Shown: positions 21,866 to 33,714, counted from the stretch's first letter. The stretch: 64,000 bases of DNA from Undaria pinnatifida (GCA_012845835.1 JABAKD010000002.1:2148501-2212500); one strand, 5' to 3'. The notes: generated from the letters alone by a model not told the origin. Numbers and translations are program-made.

Positions 21866-22195
21866 ACGGAGTATCACACACAGCTTTGCAAATATGATCT
21901 TCGACGAAATCTTCGATCTCACAGCTGTGAATTTTTATATTACTATATTAGCACACTCCACCAGATAGATCAGATGCGAGATCGAAGATTTTGTCGAAAC
22001 TCATCTCTGCAAGCTGTGTGTGATAGACACTCCGATCGCGCGTGTTACTGGGTGTGTGTCCTCATTAAATTGAGGATATAGATCGGCGACGCCCCTTGGA
22101 ACTACAAGTGTAGCTTGTACCAGGGCCAACAGGGTGATGTTAGTCAGTCTGTGCGCGGAAACTATAAAAAAACCCGTTTTTGAGGTATTTTGATA
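21866..22195. repeat. Dispersed repeat 2: inverted fragment facing a forward copy
   Basis: A reverse fragment (about 21866-21922, TACGGAGTATCACACACAGC to CTCACAGCTG) is followed after about 45 bp by a nearly complete forward copy (about 21965-22195, GCGAGATCGAAGATTTTG through AACTATAAAAAAACCCG). The first about 60 bp of the repeat can therefore pair into a hairpin. Confidence 0.7.
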
Positions 22196-22376
22196 GCAGC
22201 ATACATTGTCACGCCACCAGGTAGCCACGGTAAAGGTGGGGCATCTTTCTCTGAGGTGTGCTACCTCTCTTGAGGAGGGCTTTGAGCAGTCACCTCAGCT
22301 TTTAGCACTGATTTACTCAGGTTTTACGATGATTTTGCCGTGTACCAGTCACTCTCAGGTTTCAACACTGATTTTG

Positions 22377-22556
22377 AGTAAAAAACTGAAAAAAGTATAA
22401 CTCGATGATAGACAAATCCGTGGCCGGGATATATATATATACAGAGAAATCAGATTGCAAAACAAAATGACAGTTTCGGACCATTTTTGGGTTGAGAAGC
22501 CCCGTCGCCATTCAGAAAAAATAGCCAGAAAACGGTATACCATACCTCTGTCATAA
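22377..22556 (-). repeat. MITE-like family 1, decayed fragment, followed by (AT)n
   Basis: Retains GAAATCAGATTG, GACAGTTTCGGACCATTTTTGG, GAAGCCCCGTCG and a final ATACCTCTGTCAT, all in reverse orientation and diverged. It ends at an (AT)n tract at about 22556-22577. Confidence 0.5.
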
Positions 22557-22679
22557 TATATATATATATATATATTACAGGCTGGTTCAAGTAAAACCCT
22601 TTAAATTCTCTCCCCCACGAATGCCGCTCGCATTATATCTAGCCAAAGAGTGAATATTTGGTTCATACTGATCCCCATG

Positions 22680-22870
22680 TGACCAGTGGAAGAGGGTGAA
22701 ATGGCCAGATTTGTTTTAAACTGCCTCGGGCTGTCTCTAGGAACAAAACTCGTGTAGACCAATATTATGGCAGGCCTTCAAATTTTTCAATAATAATTCA
22801 GTTTTTTTTTCAAGCGGGGGCGAAAAATAAAATTGCGCCGCATTTTGCACGAACTGGTTGGACGTACTCC
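22680..22870. repeat. Dispersed repeat 5 (second copy at 37388-37578)
   Basis: Shares with 37388-37578 the order AGTGGAAGAGGGTGA, CGGGCTGTCTCTAG, GACC.A..AT.A.GGC, TTCAA..ATTCAATA and TTTTGCACGA. On the minus strand both copies give related short peptides (FxPPLEK / FLSPSFGK), so this could be a coding fragment of an unknown repeated gene or element. Confidence 0.55.
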
Positions 22871-24585
22871 AAGCAAGGGCATGTCTGTAGATTTTTTCGC
22901 GCAAAAATCGAAGATCGGACCTGCCTGTGTTCAACATTATGAAGCAGAATCTAGCGAAAAAAATGGATCCTTTACTAAAACCAAGCCATTTAAGGAAATA
23001 TCGTATCTTACTAACTTTTCGCTAAAAAAAAGTCCAAATGTCCACGCCGTCTTTGAGAGATAGGCCTTGAATTTTTGTACACGTGTTTTACGTGCCCGTC
23101 CCGAGGTCTGACTTCCGTTTTTATTTTCTTTTTCCGCCGAAAATATGTGGGCTACTCGTATGGTGGTCCACATTTTCCTAAAAATCTTGACTGACTAAAA
23201 ATCAGTACACAAAAAAAAAGACTACTTAGCCCATCTCGGGTGAGGTTTTCGCAAGGGCACATAGATAGGTGATGTGCAATTTCACGGTCTGAATCGAAAA
23301 AACGGCGCGGACATTCTTCGAGGAATACACGTTGTGGTTTTAAAGTGAAGCAGCCTGTATTTGGACATGTGATATCTGCCGAGAGAGGTTTCAGTGCGAG
23401 GCCGGCCGTCAAACAAGTCTACGACGACAGATTAGCCGTGGGATGGACGGCAATTGGTCGAGAAAAACGATAATAAGGCGGACGCCTGCAAATGCCGTTA
23501 CTACTGCCAGTAGTGTAGGTTTTAGTGTAGCAGGTGTCAGTCGTGGGAGAGCTTTGTCCTGCAATTGAAAATCAGTCTACATCATCTAGTGCAAGAAGCA
23601 CGTACTTTTCTGCCGTGAAAAGATTGAGGTCTCTCACTCCGGCAGATTTTTCTCGACGCTTCTCACCTGCGAACATGTGTTTTAAGGCCACGGGGGGACC
23701 CAAGCGTCCCCTTGGTTCCCGGTTTCCCGGTAACTCTAATATCTAGATGTTTCATAGGAACAACGACAACAACAACAGTAAAACACATCGATAGGTTAAC
23801 ACGTTGCGTTTAGAGCTTCGGCTGGTTCGTGGAACACAGACCCGGAAACCCAGGTGCTTATCCACAGATGCTGTGAGTATCTTCAGATCGGCGTCGCCCT
23901 GGTTCTCAGCAGAGGTCCACACCTCGACTTTGAGGCACTGCAGTGGTCAAAATTTGGGGTACACTAACGAGACAAAAAACAACCCCCAACTGAACGAATG
24001 CACCTGACCAGCGGGAAGCTAAAGCTCCTCGCAAGCAACCACGGCCCGCGAAATTGAGGGACGCTCCTGGTGGGTGTATGACGACTTGGGGTGCGCCAGC
24101 CAGAAGTCATAGGCAGCCAGAAGCGACGCACGAGATGTTTTCGTGAATTCGAACTTGCGAGCAGAAACACCAAAAACAGCTACCGAAATCGCTGAAATAT
24201 TCCAATTCACGCGCGGGAGCCAATACAATGGGTACATCACCGATGAATAAACGGTTAACAACACTCAAGTCTAATATGTGGAGTTTAAGGGGTGGTTAGT
24301 TATGGAGTAAAAAAAAAGACTAAAAGCACCTGAAAAGTTATGTATTATTATTGGATTTTTGCTGCATTTTTTCTAAAAATTCGAAATAAGGATCTTGCTC
24401 AGCAGATGCCATGCTCTATTTCCAAGTAGTTTTACGTATATGTACGCGAAATGCCTCCATACAAGCTCCTACTCAAAATATTCCTGTGCGATCCTCCGTG
24501 GCCGTAAAACTGGTGTGTTATTAGTATAAACTTATCAGGACCTATCTGGTGGGCACTGGTTACTGACTGCCACGATTGTTCGTGC
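22871..24585. other. Gene-poor spacer
   Basis: No gene can be supported. A minus-strand frame at 24019-24264 with an ATG and several aromatic residues has no recognised family. An AACGACAAC tract near 23760 resembles the retrotransposon tail but lacks the conserved sequence beside it. Confidence 0.35.
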
Positions 24586-25107
24586 CAGGAAGCGCACTTC
24601 CGGTAAAGGGATCAAGGCACGGACCTAGACCTAACCCAGCCCCTAAACCTAGCGCTAATCCCCTACCCATGACCCTGACCCCAACCCTGGGCCTAACCCG
24701 GACCCAAAAACCGGCCAGACACGGGCGGGAAACGCGGCTCCGGTGCTTTCGATTTATTTTTATTTGTATTCCGATCGGTGGACTACGATCTCTAAACTCG
24801 GGACCACGATTTGCCTCCCTCCTCACGCAGAAGAGATAACAAAGTGTGGCCGCCCGAATCTTGAACGGTAGATTTTGCGCTCTCTCATTGGCCGAGGGCT
24901 GTATGGTGGTCCGCAGATCGGAATAATAAAAAACATTTCTAAAAGCGGCAAAGCGAGCGGGTTTCTCGCCCGTTTCTGGCCCGTTTTGAGTTCGGGTTGG
25001 GGTTAGGGTTAGGGTTAGGGTTAGGGTTAGGGTCAGGGTAAGGGGTTGGGTAAGGGGTTGGGTTGGGTCTACGTCCGTATCTCGATCCCACTAGGAAGTG
25101 CTTCCTA
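24586..25107. repeat. Inverted repeat carrying telomere-type repeats in both arms
   Basis: The left arm (about 24586-24790) and the right arm (about 24897-25107) pair as imperfect inverted repeats around a spacer of about 105 bp. Matching blocks include AGGAAG.GCACTTCC, GGGATC.AG..ACGGAC, TAGAC..AACCC, GGCCAGA.ACGGGCG.GAAA and ATTCCGATC. The right arm holds five perfect TTAGGG units (25003-25032) followed by variants to about 25066. The left arm holds strongly decayed CCCTAA units (about 24623-24703). The polarity, CCCTAA on the left and TTAGGG on the right, is that of two chromosome ends and not of an end-to-end telomere fusion. Confidence 0.82.
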
Positions 25108-25293
25108 GCTCGTAAACGCGAAAAGACCACCGCCGCAAAGATCCGGGCGGCCAACTTGCACGGTTAGCGGAATACCTAGCAATGTGGTCGCCCCACCGCC
25201 CCAAAGATCCTGGCGGGGTCAACTTACAAGGTAAGCTCTTCTAGGCATAATGCCGGTATCGTTAAAGGGTGTTATAGTGTCGTTTGCGAGAGA

Positions 25294-25560
25294 CCAAAGT
25301 TACGGTAGGGGAGCCCCAGTTTTCGGGACATCATTTTGTAGGGGCTCGGGGGTTACTCGCGCGAGTGACGCTCCCGTTTATTTGCGGTCTTAAGCTTATG
25401 GCGCCGATTAATTTTTGCGTGAAGAATCCGCAATCGGATGGCTAGCTATGCGCTGATGCGCCAAACAAACTGCCTCGCAAGAACTTTTTGTCAGTGAGGT
25501 ATGCAGAGTCAGCCTCGTGTGAGTGGCTCCAACTCGGTAGTGAAAAGAAGGGGTATGTCG
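25294..25560 (+). repeat. Dispersed repeat with CACTCGCGCGAGTG palindrome, copy 3
   Basis: Starts TTACGGTAGGGGAG, has GTTACTCGCGCGAGTGAC at about 25354, GTCAGTGAGGTATGCAGAGTC, a decayed second palindrome (CTCGTGTGAGTGGC) and ends GTGAAAAGAAGGGGTA. Same order as the copy at 6012-6300. Confidence 0.65.
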
Positions 25561-27943
25561 TAACATCCTCCCTACCTGTAGCCTTTGTCATATAACCTGT
25601 TTTGTTCCGAACTGACTGACTATACGCTTTGCGAACTGCGGATCACGACTTTCCGCGCGACGCTGCTGCTGTAAACCGACTACAATGTTTCCTCAACACA
25701 AGAATTCTTCCCAGGAATGTCTGACCTACTTCGTTGGTAGCAATACTGGAGTGTTCTATGTATTCACCTGCAGAGCTTACCGCTCCATATTTTCCCTGTT
25801 TGGCAACCCCTCTCCGTTGTCTGCTTTCCACCAGATATTTATTTGTGAATCTGCCTCATGCCAATTCCGTTTGCCGTTTTCTCTGCTGTCTTTTTGCCTT
25901 ATTGTGATTCCAATAATAGTAGTAGAGAGAGGGTTATGTTACAGCAGTAGATTCCGCAGATACCTTTCGTACCGGTATGGACACAACTATCGCCCAACAC
26001 TAGTTGCCGGTGACAGACATTTTGTCAACGCTACTGCATTAGGTTCACGCGGAACCCACGTTGGCTCTTCGTTCGGCACCGGTTGTTTCCGATGTGCTTT
26101 ATGTTCTACCCGTTTTGTTTTGAGTCGTGTACTTCTGCGTTGTTTGCTTTGGTTCCTTCATATCTAGCACGCATATATTCCAGTATGTATCTGCACATTT
26201 TTGTTTGGCCGAGCACATTCTCCTTATATACCCCCCCCCAGGTATCATGTTTACATCAATGAATGCCCCACACAGACTCATGTTCATATCGTTTGACGAT
26301 ATTGGGCCACACGGCCGCAACCGATTGTTGTTGCCTTCATAGACTAGTCACATTTATCCGTATTTGCTTTTGTGCCATCTCCTCCTCAAAATTTTCTTAG
26401 TTCAGAGAAGATTTTATGCGTATGATATTCATAAATTATTCGTTCACTTACAAGTAAGTGCGCTTCATATATATGATCTGCATACTACGTACAACACCAA
26501 TTATCCTTATTATACCCGGCACATAATATCACCTCCGTGTTTAATTATCTGGATGTCAAATTCGATTGCACCATGTTATGCATGTGTGCGTGTTCCTTGT
26601 TCTTGTCGACTTTTCCTTGTCGGCCTCTTATTCGAATTACGACCTACTCTGGGAGGATATGACACGATTCCGTTTCTGTGATACAGCAGTGTGCCGTACC
26701 GTCATGAACCGTACCAGGTACCTATTACGTGAGTGTACCCCTATCATACCCATGCATGTCACATACTACCCACCGGCACGGCGTACGTAAGTATTTCTTT
26801 GTGACGCTCTGAAGTCTTGTCCTATTCAGCTAGCTATAAGCTCCATACCCGCGAGCTGCCTAACCTCTGCCCTCATACTTCACGTATGACTGACCTGGTG
26901 TTCATGTGAATACTCGTCTCGTATCGAATGAGATGCCGGTACATGCATGTACATTCTGTGGACAGCGATACTCGATCGGGTATTCCATAGTGGCCAAAAT
27001 ATTTCGGTCAATAGCGTGTGTCGTGCTTGTTTCTCAGGTATATATGTCTGTAGTAGTAGAGTAGCGGAACATATATACATGTCGCTGGTAGATACCCTTA
27101 CTCTCAGCGCACGTTTCTTCCTACACTCTTCTGCATGCAGCATGATATGGTTGTACAATAACAGCCGAACAGCTTTTTATGCGCGGTTTGTGCCGTCTAC
27201 GGCGCGATGATCATGCGCCCCTCGTACCAGTAGTGTATTTGGCTCATCATGCATACCGTTTGCACCAAAAATAATTAAAAGATGACAACATTTATTTGAA
27301 GACTGTATGCACAACGAATCCATACGCCCTAATATATAGTATTTAGTATATATATTCGTACATTTATCTGAGTGCTGACGCAACTTGTATCATCGAATGT
27401 GCCTCAAATGCACGCTTTTGACCCTTTTCACATCGTAATGCTTCGTTTGATCGTGGTAGCAAAAAACTGCCAAACAATATAATCATGGTTTCCTATCAAA
27501 AACAATTAATGATTAGGGTCTGCTCTCTCGGATTGTATGCGAAAGTTTAAAACGTACATAGAACTTTGGGATAAGTCTTCGTATGTGCTACACATGTATC
27601 TGTGAGTGTAATACAACCCATGGTGATCTGCGCACACCCATCTTTTGTGCACCCGATGTGTATGTTTTCGCTCATGGTCGGCCTGCCTATTATTGATGAT
27701 AACACCTTCGCTATAATGGATGAGGCTATCGTATAACTCCCTATTCCCACCGTCGGTCGCTTCCTACATTCTCGGCGGGTTACTCGGTTTCAACATTACT
27801 CATGCGTCTCCCAGCGGCCCCCTCTACATTTTGCTCTTACCGGTTAGTTGACAGTTCTCAGCCTGCTAACCCTATGTGACCTAGACACCATTCTTTAGTA
27901 GATAAATGCTCGCGCGCCCACCCGCAGAAAGCCCGGGACCCCA
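25561..27943. other. Long gene-poor spacer, A/T-richer than its surroundings
   Basis: A plus-strand 160-codon frame at 25685-26167 has an ATG, but its composition (Phe, Ser, Leu, Arg, Cys) looks like translated pyrimidine-rich spacer and no domain is seen. No repeat family or RNA gene is recognised. Confidence 0.4.
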
Positions 27944-28189
27944 GGATGCGTGCTACAAAAGAGGTAGAACGTTTGGCCAGAACATTTTCTGAAACGCGGT
28001 CTCCTTAACCCAAATATCGTCGGGGTGTCATTCTTGCCTACTTCTTTTTTCTGTGCGCCTAGACCGTGGGATTGTTCATCGGACTGCATCTTCAGTTTTT
28101 CTCAAACTCTGTTTCTGGGTCGGGGTATACGGCTCCTCAAGTGAGGAGTCTCAGAGAAGAAAAGTTGCACCTATACCGTAGCATGTGTC
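27944..28189 (+). mobile_element. MITE-like family 1, copy J, with 4-bp target duplication
   Basis: Starting at GATGCGTGCTAC (27945) and ending CTATACCGTAGCATGTGTC, it is flanked by CCAG on both sides. The interior is more diverged than other copies but keeps TCCTTAACCCAAATATCGTC and CTCCTCAAGTGAGGAG. Noncoding. Confidence 0.74.
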
Positions 28190-28676
28190 CCAGATGGCCA
28201 GAACGCCGGACGGAGAAGAGAAACCACGGCAACTTCTGGTAGATTGGCGTGCAATCCCCAGGCTGTAACGTCTTCTCGATTAGACTACGACGTTAGATAG
28301 TCAGCTGGAATCCCGCGCCTTTTGCGTGGGACCCCTGTGCTTCGCGAGCCCTGAAAGTGAGAATAATGATATCATGGGGTTGTTCTCCATGTTTCTATCG
28401 TTTGTCCAATACCTGGACTCACATCATTCACTCCGTGTCAAACTCAACGACCTGCGTGAACCCCTCAAGCTTACGGATGTTTGGTTTGATTGTCTTCTCG
28501 GAGCTATACAATATTTCTTATCATCTATCCTAGAATTCCAAATCTTCAATTTTTCAGGCCAACACATACAACGGATAATTTTTATTGTTCTGTTCCACAT
28601 ACTCTACTAAATAATCCTCCACGTCAACAGCGTGCTTTCACTTTCCCGTGGATAGGTCTAACTGAAGATACAGACC
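28190..28676. other. Spacer, no supported gene
   Basis: A 94-codon plus-strand frame at 28326-28610 has no recognised domain and no clear splice context. Confidence 0.3.
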
Positions 28677-29430
28677 TTAGTAGATGCTTAAGGTTTGCGA
28701 TGAACAACGGGTCCATAAGCGAGAGGGTATGAATGAAAATTCGCGGAGCAACAATGACACCTTCTTCCTCAAGGTTGTCTCGGTCATGCTGCTCAACCCG
28801 CCTCGTTCCGTGCGCTTCGCATCGTGCCCTCGGCGTTCTCCGAGTAGACTAGCACCCCAATGCTTCCTCAACGCGAAGAGTACTGTCGCGTGCTCTGTGA
28901 AAGGGGGCGTGTCCTTGCTCGGTGGTGAACCGTACAGCTCGAGGTAGTTAAGATACCCTTCCATCGTCGATTTGTCTCGCTGGAACATCACGGGAGCGTT
29001 CCTGTAGACATCTAACCAGCAGATGTTGCACAATGAAGTGTCTCCACCCAAAATCCCGCCGCCTTCACGTAGGCTTTGGCGTGTCGCCTGCTGGGACGAA
29101 ACTTATCGCTGGTACAGTAACAACTGTGTGCTCCGGAGTCCTCCATTTCTTAGTCTTCGAGGTACTACAGACGGCGCATTTCGATCTCGTCAAAGAAGCA
29201 TCCTCTTAGCAACAAATGCACTCCGATCTATTGCACAGGCACTTGTCCATTGAAGGGATAAAATCTCCTCCGTTCTACGCCGATGTAGTTCATGCTGACG
29301 TCGACGAAATGGCTGAAAGTGCTTCCAACGAAAACTCCCGGCAATCTCTGTAGGATCTTTTTTGCACGCAACGCACACGCAGGTGCCGCCCGTACGTTCC
29401 TCTCCGCAAGCCGGGCGACCACATGCAGCC
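28677..29430 (-). pseudogene. Possible degenerate coding region, unknown family
   Basis: Two minus-strand stretches look coding in composition: about 29420-29230 (with GVFVGSTFSHFVDVSMNYIG) and 29051-28677 (with CNICWLDVYRNAPVMF and STMEGYLNYLELYG). They are in different frames and separated by stops. They may be exons of an unknown gene or pieces of a decayed element. No family is recognised, and the call rests only on composition and length. Confidence 0.25.
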
Positions 29431-32039
29431 AGCCTTACCCTCTTTGTCGCCGGCAGAGAGATGGTGGGCAGGGCGGGCGCCGGAGGCAGTGGACGGTTGT
29501 CGCTCTGCTCCGACCAACGCCGCCGCGTTGTGCGACCGGAAGTCCTGATGGAGCTTGCCGTGGGTACCGCACCGGTATCGTGAGGAGTTCGTTCGCGGGC
29601 AGTGAGATCAGCCCCCGATTTTCACCTGTGAGCACACGAGGAGTGCCTGCTCGCCTGTACCGTGGACAACAGACATTTTTAGACTCACGTTACGACAGGA
29701 TGTGAGATCAGTGCAACTACAACACGTGTAAAACAATTATTGCGTAGATTTTTCACTAGTACTGGAAAAGTACGGCTTCCTACGAGTTTTTCTATGACTG
29801 CTGTTGATGGGCATCAACGAGTGTAATTAAAACAAACCCTTTTCCATGTCGAGTACTGGTACATACTGAGTCTCCCAAATGTCGCGTGAGGGGTTTCAAC
29901 TATGAGGACCTACTAAGCACAAAGTATATCTGGCATCGTCCTTCTTAAGGTCCTCTTTGCGCAATTCCCTGCTGGCTGAAAAATCCTCGTGTCAACCTCC
30001 ACCTTAACGTTGAGTGTCTCCAGAGGTTAGTCCGCACAACCAGCATCCTCGGAGAAACGTCCATCCTCGGCAGGTTCCTCCTTGAATGTGTGACTAACGG
30101 CCGTCGCAGTGGGAGAAGGGCATACCAAAGAGACAAAATGAGAGAACGGAGAAGCAAGTGAACAGTTTTCACGGAAAGAGATTTGTAGTGTTTGCGGTTT
30201 GCCATACACCGACGGTCGAAGGGGAGTCAGCAATATGCGTTTCGGGACCGCACACCGGTAGTTTGCTTCATATCGGTGACACATCATCATACTACAGTAG
30301 GTAGACGCCTCTAAAGTGGTGCGCTCATGTTTAAGATTGATGATGTTCATACAGCTAGCCCCAAAGTAAATACTGAAATGACGTTGTCCCTTGCTTGCTG
30401 TACCCGCCGATGCTACTGATGATAGCACCGCTACTTACTCATTGCTGTCCAGACGGTGGCGTCTACTACGTGGATCGACCGAGCGTCCATGCGAACAATC
30501 GGAGCGGCGGCAGGAACACCTGCGACTGCTGCGCTGCTGTAGAGTATCATACGTAGTGCAAGGAGTGCCTGGTTTGCTGGTTTGCGACGTTGGTAGTTAC
30601 CAAATTTAATGTAATCAAAAATAGTGTTGAATGGCTTTTGCGGTAGCTATTTAACTAGACTAATAAGCTCTACTTGTAGTACACCTCAGTACAACTTTCA
30701 TGGCATCGCTCTTATGTATACTGCCGTACACTTTCTGGGCGCGAGGTTGTTCGTCCTAAGTTGGTGCGAGCGTACAGGGCGACGTCGCGAACCAAGTCGA
30801 TCCGCTCCTTCTTCGCACGATAAGATATGGCAGATTAAGTGCGTACCGAATGCCCTGTGGGATATAGACTAGACTAGTCTATATTTTTTCACGTGTTTTG
30901 AGACGAATGGTCACAGTTGGGATTAGTGTAGAATAGTTTCAACCGGGTGGCTCCGCGAGCATACGGGGTGGCAGCACGGCATACTAGAGCAGTACCGCTC
31001 CGCGTACTACGGGCGCTCTATTGTACTGCTGTCCCAGTACCTGATTCACATTCTTAGGAGAAATATAGACCTTGTTTCGCACTTTTAAAAATAAATGTAG
31101 ACTAGTCAGACATTGCTTCAAGTAGCTACAGAGTGCCGCTGTACCCGCAATGCAACTACGACCGCTCTTGCCTCCTTGCATACTGCTGCACACAGTTGAA
31201 CCCCCCGAAGTGCTTTGGCCGAGCGACGGTGGGTACATTCAGAACGGCGTACGCGTTCAAGTATAATTCACGTTTTGGGGGACAAACCATACTTGCTCGA
31301 TGGCTTCAGCGTTTCGCTGTCTGCTGTAAGCACAGCGCTACTAAAGGGAAATTCTCATCGATGAACCATACTTCCAAAATTTCACATATTCTGGAGATTT
31401 GTCACGAAATACGAAGGCGTTCTTTGTCTCTTTTTTGGAAATTTAACAGAAGAACCCGAAAAACCATTTGGCTACGATCTCCAAAAAAAACGACACATGG
31501 GCCATATTTCGCGATTTTCACGCCAGAGGACAGAGGTCTGCGACGGGGGACGTGTCTCCACGCCAGAGCGTAGGGACAGCTTCAAACGTTGACCAGGGAG
31601 GTCCAACGTAATGGACGATAGAAGCAAGCAGTCTGTGCCTCCGCGGGGCGATTCTCCGAGTCGCACGAGGCAACGATTCAGCCAGCCAAACTTCCCTCTG
31701 ACGAGAGGCGGCGGAATACGAACTCGTCATACTAGGCATGTTGTTGGAGTAATCGCGACCTAGATATAGTGGGAATCCAAGAGTCGTGGGAGAACGTTTA
31801 AGAAGGGGGGGGGATAGGGTGCAAATTTGGGGAGTACGCGTGGATAGGGAAAACGGGAAAGGTGCAGGACAGCCAGAATAGGGTGGCGGGGGGATTAGGG
31901 TTCCTAGTCAAAGAATGCTTGTGAGACATACATAATACAGATGATCGAAGACACAAAGATTGAAGAAACATTTGATTGAGGGTAGCAAGGGAGACGGGAG
32001 CGAAATATCCCATGCACGGTTAGGTTTTGTAGGGTACGG
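29431..32039. other. Gene-poor spacer
   Basis: Short frames on both strands without domains. A G run near 31806 and G-rich sequence to 31890 precede the minisatellite block. No gene or RNA is supported. Confidence 0.35.
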
Positions 32040-32465
32040 GTAATCTCTGTAGGGTATTGGATCTGTTACGGAACTCACAGAAGTCTTCTGTAGGGTACCG
32101 AAACTGTTACATAACTCACATAAGTGTAGGGTATTGTGGTACAACAGTCACAGAACGCACAGAAGTGCAGGGAATTGTATACGATAGAGCTATTGGGGAA
32201 ATCTCTGTAGGGTACCGGAACTGTTACAGAACTCACAGGGCAATCTCTGTAGGGTACCGAAACTGTTGTTACAGAACTCACAGAAGTATCGGACATTGTC
32301 GCGCTGCGGTCACAGAACTCACAGAAGTGTCGTAGGGTATTGTATAAAGAACCGGAGGATATTCTCTATAGGGCACCGAAACTGTTACAGAACTCACAGA
32401 AGTATAGGGTACTGTGACGCAAGTGCCTCAGAGTCGCACATAAGTCGTCTGTGGGGTAACTACTG
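32040..32465. repeat. 41-bp minisatellite, block 1
   Basis: Degenerate tandem units of about 41 bp alternate between two types, one with TCTGTAGGGTACCGAAACTG followed by TTACAGAACTCACAG, the other with GTAGGGTATTGTGGTACAAC followed by AGTCACAGAACTCACAG. The block ends in AAGTCGTCTGTGGGGTAACTAC, the same end as block 2. Confidence 0.85.
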
Positions 32466-32734
32466 ATGGTAACTACCCCCGGTATACCCGCGCGAGTTTC
32501 TGTACTTACCACTCTTCTTGTGCGTTGGATATGACTCGGTTGTGTGTATGAAACATCAACATTAAATATAGACTGCCGCGTGCGCAGTGCATGCGTCAAC
32601 CCACCATATTCCAACCCTCAACTTCTCAGGACTTCCCAGCCAGGTGCAACGCGGAAGATTGTTGCCAAATTAAATTAAATTATAATTATGTAAAAAAAAA
32701 AAATACACGTTTTCCAGCTTGTGTCGCGGGAGAC
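32466..32734. other. Spacer between minisatellite block 1 and the candidate exon
   Basis: Contains an A-run near 32691-32702 and A/T-rich sequence, consistent with intron start on the minus strand downstream of 32735. Nothing else is recognised. Confidence 0.35.
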
Positions 32735-32986
32735 CTTCCTCACAAAGCCAGCCGGCGCCGTGAAGTTGTCCACCGCGTCGACGATATCCTGGGCCACCTC
32801 TACCACCTCCCCCTTCTTGTTGTAAACGGGGGCCGGTTGGATGACGGGTACGCCTCCGCCGCTAGCTCCGTCAACAACCTCTCTACGTCGTGCAAACCAA
32901 TCCCCTGCCTCCGCCGCGGGCGAGTCTCCCTGAACCTCGCCCGCGGCTTCTGGCGTGGATAAAATGCTGGGGTCTGCAGCGCTCAT
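32735..32986 (-). CDS. Candidate first exon of an unknown protein
   Basis: A minus-strand ATG at 32986 opens 84 codons to a possible donor (FVRK|GTCTCC) in phase 0. The sequence begins MSAADPSILSTPEAAGEV and later has APVYNKKGEVVEVAQDIVDAV, which reads as genuine protein: balanced composition, GC-rich codons and an acidic amphipathic segment. After 32735 the frame runs into A/T-rich sequence with a poor translation. Upstream (32987-33130) is a plausible non-repetitive leader and promoter region. No domain is recognised and no following exon was found to the left. It could also be a captured or relic exon, since the 41-bp minisatellite lies on both sides. Confidence 0.45.
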
Positions 32987-33234
32987 GTTCCCTCTCAAAC
33001 CGAACACCGCGTGTCGTTTGTGTGTGGTGTGACAGATATTATGTGCGTCGTGTTAGTCTTGTGTGTGTCGGGTAGTATTCTGAGTGTTGCGAAGGTGCGC
33101 TTCAAGTTTGGTTCACGGAGGTGACGTCAGCCTAACCGCGGGGGAATCACGATTGTGGCGGGGTAAATATAATTCCACAAACGTTTACCCGTACCGCGGG
33201 AATTGTTGCCACGGGTGTACATAATAACCGGACG

Positions 33235-33560
33235 GTAATCTCTGGAGGGTATTGAATATGTTTCGGAACTCACAGGGTACTTTCTGTAGGATACCGAAAC
33301 TGTTACAGAACTCACAGAAGCGTAGGATATTGTGGTACAACAGTCACGGAGCTCACAAAAGTGTAGGGTATTGCGTACAGAGCTCTCGGGGTGATCTCTG
33401 TAGGGTGCCGGAACTGTTATAAAACTCACAGGGTAATCTCTGTAGGGTACCGAAACTGTTACAGAACTCCCAGAAGTGTAGGGTATTGTGGTACAACAGT
33501 CACAGAACTCACAGAAGTCGTCTGTAGGGTAACTACAGACGGTAATTTTCCCCCGGTATA
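33235..33560. repeat. 41-bp minisatellite, block 2
   Basis: Same two alternating unit types as block 1 and the same terminal sequence (GTCGTCTGTAGGGTAACTAC, then GGTAA and CCCCCGGTATA). It lies directly upstream of the decayed non-LTR element. Confidence 0.85.
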
Positions 33561-33714
33561 GATCTATGGGTAACCTACAGAATTCTGAACCTAACCGTGG
33601 AAATATGTTTTGTTAAGAACATCTGCTCCCCAGGGTCGAAGAGTACGGTAAAAGAGATACAGAAGAAGTTCGGAGAGATACCAGTAGATCTACAAAATAG
33701 TATAAAAGGCAAGG

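Noticed and set aside
25685-26167. 160-codon plus-strand frame with ATG
   Set aside because: Composition of translated pyrimidine-rich spacer; no domain, no splice or leader evidence.
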